A stretch of 5,641 nucleotides of DNA from Candidatus Jordarchaeia archaeon (lineage in GTDB: Archaea > Asgardarchaeota > Jordiarchaeia > Jordiarchaeales > Freyrarchaeaceae). Below the pieces are notes generated by a model. That model made no database searches. It was not told where the DNA came from and saw only the letters and a program-made list of their open reading frames with translations. The stretch covers positions 1 to 5,641 of the forward strand of contig JAHAWR010000104.1 in the NCBI GenBank assembly GCA_018383835.1, read 5' to 3'. This document shows positions 1-4,776 of this stretch, piece after piece. Every line of letters begins with the position of its first letter. Position 1 is the stretch's first letter. Both the position numbers and the translations under genes were made by a program.

Positions 1-415
1 CATGAGCTATGATGAGTTCGCAAGGAGCGAGCGGAGGAAGCACATGTCGGGCCTAGTTATGGGATACGACTTCTTTCTTCGATTTGTGAAGCTCCCCGAC
101 GAGTACGGTGAGTCTTACGGGGAGAGGGTGTATAAACCCCTAGGTCGCGCGTTGGTTGAAGGCGTGGTCTTAGACGATTCGGACGCAATATTTACTCCAT
201 GCCGTTACCTCTTGGGGAATGTGAACGTTTTGGATGGAGTGAAGAAGCCTGTGAGAGAAGTGTTCTCGTTGAGGGGGCGCTTCAGCGACCAAGCCAGAGA
301 AGGTGAAAGGGTTTTAGCGAGAGGTAAGGTTGAGGCAGTATATTCGGAGGAGGACAAGTATTTCAGGCTCGTTATAGGGGGGGAGAGAAGTGACTTCATT
401 ATAGTTAAGGGGTGA
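1..415 (+). CDS. C-terminal part of a COG2413-like predicted nucleotidyltransferase paralogue (5' end outside window)
   Basis: About 137 residues are visible. They align along their whole length with roughly the last 140 residues of the next gene (425-1450). Shared landmarks are YGERVY followed by LG, SDA-F-PCRY, VREV-S--G-F, EGE-----GK-E-V and a closing DFI. The part matching the neighbour's nucleotidyltransferase core (about 200 residues) would lie upstream of the window, so the ATG at position 2 is probably an internal methionine; no ribosome binding site can be seen for it. The shared C-terminal region is rich in short beta strands and may be a small OB-like barrel, which is inference from the pattern only. 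The gene ends with TGA nine bases before the next start, so the two are probably co-transcribed and came from a tandem duplication. The substrate is unknown. Alternatively, this could be a free-standing C-terminal domain starting at position 2, which I think is less likely. Confidence 0.7.
   Translation, partial: MSYDEFARSERRKHMSGLVMGYDFFLRFVKLPDEYGESYGERVYKPLGRALVEGVVLDDSDAIFTPCRYLLGNVNVLDGVKKPVREVFSLRGRFSDQAREGERVLARGKVEAVYSEEDKYFRLVIGGERSDFIIVKG
408..415 (+). promoter_or_regulatory. Shine-Dalgarno site at a gene junction
   Basis: AGGGGTGA contains GGTGA, a match to the anti-SD end of archaeal 16S rRNA. It ends in the stop codon of the upstream paralogue and lies nine bases before the ATG at 425. 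It supports that start and suggests that termination and re-initiation are linked. Confidence 0.6.
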
Positions 416-424
416 GCTTCCTAG

Positions 425-1450
425 ATGAGGTCTGAACGTGATAGAGACTTCTTGAAAACAAGCGAGGGATTCTTTTTCTGCGTTGTTGGATATGAACACC
501 CACCAGACAGGGTACTAGCCTATCTCAAGTATGTTCCAAGCTCCTCAGGGAAGTGGGGAAGTACGGCGCGTTTCCACAGAGTTCTCGTAAGGTACGATGC
601 AGCCTCTGTTGCAGATACCTTCTCAATACTAGAACGTTACCCAAAGTACCTCTTTTACTCTGAAGTATACGGCGTGACTTTTTCAGCTGTTCCCAAGAAT
701 GAAATAGTGGAGAAATACTATCCTGAAGTTAAAGTTGCAAGCCTCCTTGTAAAGAGGGAGCTTGACTCACTTCAATCGAAAGCCATTTCTCTGATTCAGC
801 TACTATCTAGTGAGAGCGGTGTTCTGGTAGAAAAGTTTGGCGTAACGGGCTCCATACTGATAGACATTCACAACCCCTCCTTCTCGGACATAGACTTAAC
901 AGTCTATGGCAAAGAAAATGCATTAAATGTGAAGGAAGCCCTTTTAAACTTAAGAGGGAGAGCTGTCACCCCGTTCATGGGTGACGCGGCCGAGGAGTGG
1001 ATCCGTAAAAAGGAAGGTGTCTTCCAGCTTTCAAGAAGGCAAGCCCAAGAGATACTGAAGCGAAAGTGGAACATAGGCTTCTATGATGGTACAAGGTTCT
1101 CCATTCACCCAGTAAAGGACGACGCGGAAATAAAAGAGGTCTACGGGGAAAGAGTTTACAGAAGTCTCGGGTTCTGCACGATCAAGGCGACCGTGGCGTC
1201 TTGCAGTGATGCACTTTTTTTGCCTTGCCGCTACGAGGTAGAAGATGTTGTTTTCCTAGAGGGAAAACCCATTGAAGGAGTCAGAGAGGTCGTCTCCTAT
1301 GAGGGTCTTTTCTGCGACATATTGGAAGAAGGGGAAAAGATAACGGTGCATGGCAAGCTGGAGAGGGTTGAAGGGAAGGGGGGAGACCATTACCGCGTGT
1401 TGGTCGGATCCCAAGAGGCTAAGGCAAAGGACTTCATACACACCTTATGA
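425..1450 (+). CDS. Predicted archaeal nucleotidyltransferase (COG2413-like) with C-terminal beta-rich domain
   Basis: This 341-residue protein contains a nucleotidyltransferase-fold signature: GS at residues 142-143, then SDIDL at 154-158. In this superfamily (MNT, poly(A) polymerase, CCA-adding enzyme) the two aspartates, here D155 and D157, bind the catalytic metal. Residues 1-110 are a family-specific N-terminal region. Residues 115-230 form the transferase core, with a strand near 217-228 that may hold the third acidic residue (D221 is a candidate, unproven). Residues 238-338 repeat the C-terminal domain of the upstream paralogue. The ATG start is preceded by AGGGGTGA at 408-415, which overlaps the upstream stop and leaves a nine-base spacer, suggesting coupled translation. 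The stop is TGA. It overlaps the convergent CooT-like gene by 6 bp. The family is recognised only as a predicted nucleotidyltransferase; I do not know its nucleotide or acceptor, and RNA or protein modification are both open. Confidence 0.8.
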   Translation: MRSERDRDFLKTSEGFFFCVVGYEHPPDRVLAYLKYVPSSSGKWGSTARFHRVLVRYDAASVADTFSILERYPKYLFYSEVYGVTFSAVPKNEIVEKYYPEVKVASLLVKRELDSLQSKAISLIQLLSSESGVLVEKFGVTGSILIDIHNPSFSDIDLTVYGKENALNVKEALLNLRGRAVTPFMGDAAEEWIRKKEGVFQLSRRQAQEILKRKWNIGFYDGTRFSIHPVKDDAEIKEVYGERVYRSLGFCTIKATVASCSDALFLPCRYEVEDVVFLEGKPIEGVREVVSYEGLFCDILEEGEKITVHGKLERVEGKGGDHYRVLVGSQEAKAKDFIHTL

Positions 1451-1768
1451 GTGATGTTTCGTAGCGCTCAGCAACCTTTCCCCCTCTTTAACAAAGGCTT
1501 TCCAAGATGCTTGAGCATCTTCCAAGTTGCTTGAAGATGAAAGCTCCGAAAGTAGCTTTAAAAATGCGCCTATTAGGGGGTGCTTTACAAGGTGGAGCTC
1601 CTCGGACGTAACGTTAACATAGCTCACTATTGCCGACTCAACTTTGGTGGGCTTACTCGTTATGTCTTTTAGAGTGACTCCCTCTCCATCTAGCTTAACG
1701 TACACTATGTCGTTTGCAACCTCTTTTTCGCCATCATGCTCTTTAACCTTAACATTAAACTCGCACAA
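1445..1768 (-). CDS. CooT-like small protein (putative nickel-binding / COG1532-like) with helical C-terminal extension
   Basis: This 107-residue protein starts MCEFNV. Its first 60 residues are beta-rich, with VYVKLDGEGVTLKDI at 22-36 and a strand pair at 44-61. This resembles the CooT family, short proteins of about 65 residues that begin Met-Cys. In the bacterial member studied, Cys2 takes part in nickel binding and the protein is linked to CO dehydrogenase maturation; archaeal members were earlier called predicted RNA-binding proteins. Here Cys2 is the only cysteine. Unusually, about 45 residues follow (65-107), predicted helical, ending KHHS, whose histidines might add metal ligands (inference). 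The start is TTG at 1768-1766, supported by GAGGTGG on the minus strand (plus 1777-1783) with an eight-base spacer. The gene is transcribed divergently from the zinc-finger membrane gene, and its TAA overlaps the convergent nucleotidyltransferase gene. No CO dehydrogenase or hydrogenase gene is visible nearby. Confidence 0.65.
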   Translation of the reverse strand: MCEFNVKVKEHDGEKEVANDIVYVKLDGEGVTLKDITSKPTKVESAIVSYVNVTSEELHLVKHPLIGAFLKLLSELSSSSNLEDAQASWKAFVKEGERLLSATKHHS

Positions 1769-1776
1769 AGTTCAGC

Positions 1777-1783
1777 CACCTCT
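1777..1783 (-). promoter_or_regulatory. Shine-Dalgarno site of the CooT-like gene
   Basis: The minus strand reads GAGGTGG, a strong match to the archaeal anti-SD sequence, eight bases before the TTG at 1768. It decides the choice of this non-ATG start, which places the conserved Cys at position 2. Confidence 0.7.
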
Positions 1784-1806
1784 ATGCTACTACACGCTCA
1801 GGGAAT

Positions 1807-1824
1807 GTTAAAAAGCTTTTTAAC
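1807..1824. promoter_or_regulatory. Perfect 18-bp palindrome in divergent promoter region (operator/TATA candidate)
   Basis: GTTAAAAAGCTTTTTAAC is an exact inverted repeat with no spacer. On the minus strand its T-rich half is TATA-like. A transcript starting about 25 bases further on (near 1785) would give a short leader holding the CooT-like SD site. A dimeric regulator bound here would cover that promoter. The palindrome is seen directly; the promoter and operator roles are inferred. Confidence 0.5.
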
Positions 1825-1840
1825 TCTAAAATTTAAAGTT
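1822..1840. promoter_or_regulatory. Near-perfect 19-bp AT-rich palindrome covering a TATA-like box for the zinc-finger gene
   Basis: AACTCTAAAATTTAAAGTT matches its own reverse complement at 8 of 9 paired positions around a central base. The plus-strand TTTAAA at 1832-1837 lies about 30 bases before the GTG at 1867, the right distance for an archaeal TATA box driving a nearly leaderless or short-leader transcript. It overlaps the neighbouring 18-bp palindrome by three bases, so the two could be bound by one factor or compete. The role is inferred. Confidence 0.45.
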
Positions 1841-1866
1841 GTAATCGTCACTTCCTCAGCCAGAGA

Positions 1867-2538
1867 GTGGGGAGCTCATTGTCCGGCAGAGGATATCAAC
1901 CGTGCACCTTCCACCCTAAGTATGTAGCGGTCGGGCGCTGCGTTAAGTGTAAGCGTCTTTTCTGCAAAGTGTGCCTTGAAAAGGCTAAGGATCTCGCCGG
2001 GGAAGTATGCATTGAGTGCTTTACACACGAGGATTTGGTTAAGCGGGGTAACGTGAGGCGCATGTTACCTCTCTACATGGCGGGTTTTGTCGCGAGCATT
2101 GCAATAGTAATGAATGGGCTTCAAAGCCAGTACCCGCCGATTCTTCAGATGCTGCTGATGCCCAGCTTCTCCTCCATTATCTTCTGGCAGTGGTACGTTG
2201 AGGGGAGAACTCCTATCGAGATGGTTTACTTTGCCTTCGCGGCAATGGGCGGCTTCGCCGCGTTTACCATCATAGAGCTCAGGAATGCCCGTAAAACTAG
2301 AAGGAACCTTTTGAAACACGGTTTCTGCCCGAATTGCGGAAAAGTGCTGTTCGGAAACACAACCTGCCCAAACTGCGGAAAGGAGCTAACTGAAAATCCT
2401 CCAGACTATCCGGATATTGAGTGGCTGAGAAATTACCTGAAAATGGAGAAGCGGAAGGCTGTGAGTCCGGAGCTCCTTAGGGAGAGGGAGAAGCAGCTTA
2501 GGTCAAAGTACAGGAGGAGAAGGCCTAAGAAAAGTTAG
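1867..2538 (+). CDS. Membrane protein with N-terminal B-box-type zinc finger and zinc ribbon near the C-terminus
   Basis: This 223-residue protein has three parts. Residues 13-51 form a B-box-like zinc finger with eight candidate ligands (C13, H16, C25, C28, C33, C36, C48, C51), enough for two zinc ions. Residues 66-136 are hydrophobic, with likely membrane segments near 66-84 and 117-136 and a possible one near 92-108. Residues 154-170 hold two CPNCGK knuckles (C154, C157, C167, C170), a zinc ribbon. The tail from 190 is very basic, with RRRR at 216-219, and could contact nucleic acid or phospholipid. B-box/membrane proteins of this kind are common but uncharacterised in archaea. The function is unknown; a membrane adaptor is a reasonable inference. 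The start is uncertain: GTG 1867 would be almost leaderless, whereas TTG 1879 has GGGGAG just upstream; either keeps all zinc ligands. It ends in TAG, three bases from the convergent gene. Confidence 0.75.
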   Translation: MGSSLSGRGYQPCTFHPKYVAVGRCVKCKRLFCKVCLEKAKDLAGEVCIECFTHEDLVKRGNVRRMLPLYMAGFVASIAIVMNGLQSQYPPILQMLLMPSFSSIIFWQWYVEGRTPIEMVYFAFAAMGGFAAFTIIELRNARKTRRNLLKHGFCPNCGKVLFGNTTCPNCGKELTENPPDYPDIEWLRNYLKMEKRKAVSPELLREREKQLRSKYRRRRPKKS

Positions 2539-2541
2539 CTC

Positions 2542-3666
2542 TTACTGGAGGATTGTGTCAGGGTTCATCAGCACTTCTGGAGGCGACCTGAAGAAGGCTA
2601 AGCTTGCTATTGCTCCTATAATGCCTCGCCTACCGGTGACCTCGTAAACGCTGACGCCAGTCCTCTTAGCGGCATCCTCCGCCTCCTTCACGGTGACCTC
2701 CATTCTTCTAACCATATTGGCGAAGACTTTCAGCTCTCTGGGGATGGTTAACCCTTTCAGAACAGCTATCGCCGTGTTATCCGAATATGTTTCCTTCTCC
2801 ACTATGCTTATTGCTCTGCCGATCAATGAGCTCACTCTGTCCGGGGGCACAGCGACCTCTATAAAGCTTGCAGCATTCCCCGCAGTCTTATACTTCACGT
2901 TAGGGTTCAAGAGGACAACCTTATGGCTTATTCCTTCAGCAAGTCCCTCAAGCCTCTTCAGCAGAGATAGCGCCAGCGCCCATGTAGCTCCGGATCCGGC
3001 GTTATCTGTGTCGTCTATCCCTATTGTTAGGTGCTCAAGGCAGTCCGTGGCAATAATCCCCCTAACGTATCCCTCCCCCGGCTCCACCTTCAATTCCCTG
3101 ACTCCCTGAGCGAACATTATGGTCTCCGTCAGTGCGTGAGCCGGTCCTCCGACTGCCCTAATGGTTTGGAGCACCTTTCCACCTGACACCACAACTTTCT
3201 CCACAGCCATAGACGCTCCCGGGGCAACCTCTCTCTGCTCTCCCAGAACCGCGAGCTCCCTCAGGAAGGTGCCCTCGTGCCTCGACTCCAGTATGGCGCC
3301 GCCAGCCTTGGAGTGCTTGAAGGCGCAGAAGATGACCGCGCCCTCACTACTACACTCGTGGTATATCTCGGCGAGACCACTATCGAGGTCTACGCTGGTA
3401 AATATGCGTTTACATGCTTGATATGGGAACGCCTTCTTCTCCATGTAAATGTATCTTGCTGGTTTACGCCCAACAGCCTCCTCTATGACCGAGACCAATC
3501 CTTCGTCCACGAGGCGCCGCACCCAGTCCTGGATGGTGCTCCTGGGAAGTCCGGTCTTCTCGACTATGTCCTGTATTGTGAAACTGCCTTTCCTTAAGGT
3601 TAAGTTCCTAACCAGTCTCAGGCAGAGTGCTCTTTTCCTGAGAACCTTTGACAATTCTTCACTCAC
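2542..3666 (-). CDS. Winged-helix protein fused to a methanogenesis-marker-11-like (TCKD-type) domain
   Basis: This protein has 374 residues. Residues about 13-75 are a winged helix-turn-helix: TIQDIVEKTGLPRSTIQDWVRR (split across 30-51) is followed by a wing. Residues about 82-205 and 212-360 resemble methanogenesis marker protein 11 as I remember it. Matching elements are an N-terminal strand region with ILESRHEG, then IGIDDTDNAGSGATWA at 215-230, YSDNTAIAVLKGLTIPREL at 294-312, and VTGRRGIIGAIASL at 343-356. IGIDDTD is also the signature of the ATP-using TCKD domain of TiaS, the tRNA-Ile2 agmatidine synthase. The rest of TiaS (its OB and zinc-ribbon regions) is absent and the downstream blocks fit marker 11 better. 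The reaction is unknown; nucleotide binding by the D218-D219/D221 loop is inferred. The GTG start overlaps the upstream gene by GTGA. An alternative start is TTG 3654, with GGTGA eight bases before it. The N-terminal DNA-binding fusion is the unusual part. Confidence 0.7.
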   Translation of the reverse strand: MSEELSKVLRKRALCLRLVRNLTLRKGSFTIQDIVEKTGLPRSTIQDWVRRLVDEGLVSVIEEAVGRKPARYIYMEKKAFPYQACKRIFTSVDLDSGLAEIYHECSSEGAVIFCAFKHSKAGGAILESRHEGTFLRELAVLGEQREVAPGASMAVEKVVVSGGKVLQTIRAVGGPAHALTETIMFAQGVRELKVEPGEGYVRGIIATDCLEHLTIGIDDTDNAGSGATWALALSLLKRLEGLAEGISHKVVLLNPNVKYKTAGNAASFIEVAVPPDRVSSLIGRAISIVEKETYSDNTAIAVLKGLTIPRELKVFANMVRRMEVTVKEAEDAAKRTGVSVYEVTGRRGIIGAIASLAFFRSPPEVLMNPDTILQ

Positions 3667-4694
3667 CGCTCCAAGTCTGCTCTGACGAGGGAGAGAACCT
3701 TATCCCAGTTTATCTTTCTCTCTCTTCTGCACCTAGCGCTTAAAGGACATGAAGGGCACACTGTGAAAAAGAGATTTGGGTCATTCTTCTTTCTAAGCAT
3801 GCAAATGTATCCCTCTTTGACGAGCTGGCTAAGCCTAGTCTTGAGCGCGTCGGCACTCCATTTAACGTGAAACGCTATCTCGTCATGCGTCTGCGGCTTC
3901 TTAATTATGTACAGGTACTCAAGAAGTATGGCGTTCTCATCGCCATATTCTTTTTTAAGCACATCGAAAACAGTATAGAACTTCTCCTCCGACGGGGCCG
4001 CCTTCTCAACCTCAGCTGTCCCCTCCACTGTTTGAGCGAGGATAGATTGGAGTTGAGCTGACACGCTACTCACGCGGCCCAGAACCTCTCTCAGTAACTT
4101 CATCTCCTCAGCCACTTTCTCTTTCTCTTTCATGATCTCCTCCAATCTCTTCTCGCTTTCTTTCTCGTCCTTGAAGAGTTGCTCTAGGATGTCTAGGGCT
4201 TTCTCCTCATCCCTTACTTTCTCAGCCACCTTGACTTCCTCGTCGTACCTCGCCTCGAGTAACATCATAGTTTTTTTCCGCTGGTCACCTATTATGGCTA
4301 GTTTCTCCTCCAAGCTCGTGATGCGCTTTTTAAGTTCGTTGGACATCTTCTCCAGCATATTGTTGTAACACCGCACTAGAAGAGCGCGCGCCCCCTCCTT
4401 ATGCTCCTGTAGCATAGTGGTAGCCTCATCGACAACTAGGTCTCTGAAGATGTTCTCTTCGATTTCGTTCTCTAGTATAACGCCGAGGAGGAGTACGTTC
4501 TCGCCCTTACCGACAGCCCCAAAAAGAACACGTTCTCCTTTAATGTCGACGACCTCGACTCTCCCTATCCTGAAATTATAACTGGAAAAGAAAGATATGA
4601 TGTCCTCCTCTAGGAGCTTGGAGTCGTGGAGAAGAGCCCCCTCCAGCGAAGACGCCGCAGCTGAGTGCCTCGTCAGAAACACACCCAATGGCAT
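3663..4694 (-). CDS. Coiled-coil protein with longin-like N-terminus, C-terminal winged helix and four-cysteine cluster
   Basis: I do not recognise this 343-residue protein as a named family. Residues 1-100 form an alpha/beta region with alternating strands (44-75), perhaps longin- or roadblock-like; this is a weak call. Residues about 112-222 are charged and heptad-like, a long coiled coil that suggests dimerisation. Residues 254-300 form a winged helix (KPQTHDEIAFHVKWSADALK at 266-285, recognition helix about 280-293). Next come four cysteines, C298, C313, C316 and C322 (C-x14-C-x2-C-x5-C), a plausible zinc or Fe-S site placed at and beyond the wing. The tail is basic. The ATG start follows an in-frame TGA 15 bases upstream, and a weak SD (AAGGA) lies eight bases before it. 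The TGA stop overlaps the next gene's GTG by 4 bp, so the two are probably translated together. A metal- or redox-responsive transcription factor is the best inference; an archaeal transcription-factor accessory role is an alternative. Confidence 0.7.
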   Translation of the reverse strand: MPLGVFLTRHSAAASSLEGALLHDSKLLEEDIISFFSSYNFRIGRVEVVDIKGERVLFGAVGKGENVLLLGVILENEIEENIFRDLVVDEATTMLQEHKEGARALLVRCYNNMLEKMSNELKKRITSLEEKLAIIGDQRKKTMMLLEARYDEEVKVAEKVRDEEKALDILEQLFKDEKESEKRLEEIMKEKEKVAEEMKLLREVLGRVSSVSAQLQSILAQTVEGTAEVEKAAPSEEKFYTVFDVLKKEYGDENAILLEYLYIIKKPQTHDEIAFHVKWSADALKTRLSQLVKEGYICMLRKKNDPNLFFTVCPSCPLSARCRRERKINWDKVLSLVRADLER

Positions 4695-4776
4695 AGTACC
4701 AATCCTTCACACGCTAATTAGAAAAATTGTAGATGCATGCGGAAAAAGTTTTCCCGGTAACCTTCTCCGACAGCTG
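4695..4776 (-). promoter_or_regulatory. 82-bp intergenic leader upstream of the coiled-coil/marker-11-like pair
   Basis: This is the only sizeable gap in the minus-strand gene series. Read on the minus strand, an AT-rich stretch (AATTTTTCTAATTA, around plus 4717-4730) precedes the AAGGA ribosome-binding candidate and the ATG at 4694. It could hold a promoter for the two-gene unit, or the three genes may share one transcript from beyond the window. I see no clear terminator or strong inverted repeat. Confidence 0.3.

Noticed and set aside
1736..1927. Plus-strand open frame crossing the divergent promoter region.
   Set aside because: It overlaps both flanking genes and the palindromes, shows no domain, and uses a different frame from the zinc-finger gene.
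2542..3666. Annotation as TiaS (tRNA-Ile2 agmatidine synthase) from the IGIDDTD motif.
   Set aside because: The OB-fold and zinc-ribbon regions of TiaS are absent, and the segments around the motif and at the C-terminus fit marker 11 better.
2693..3685. Several plus-strand open frames across the marker-11-like gene (2693-3109, 3161-3421, 3277-3597, 3449-3685).
   Set aside because: They overlap one another and are antisense to a gene with recognisable domains; their compositions look like reverse-strand shadows.
4132..4368. Plus-strand open frame very rich in Ser, Leu and Phe, resembling a membrane protein.
   Set aside because: It is the complement of the Glu/Lys-rich coiled coil; GAG, GAA and AAG codons read backwards give Leu, Phe and Ser.
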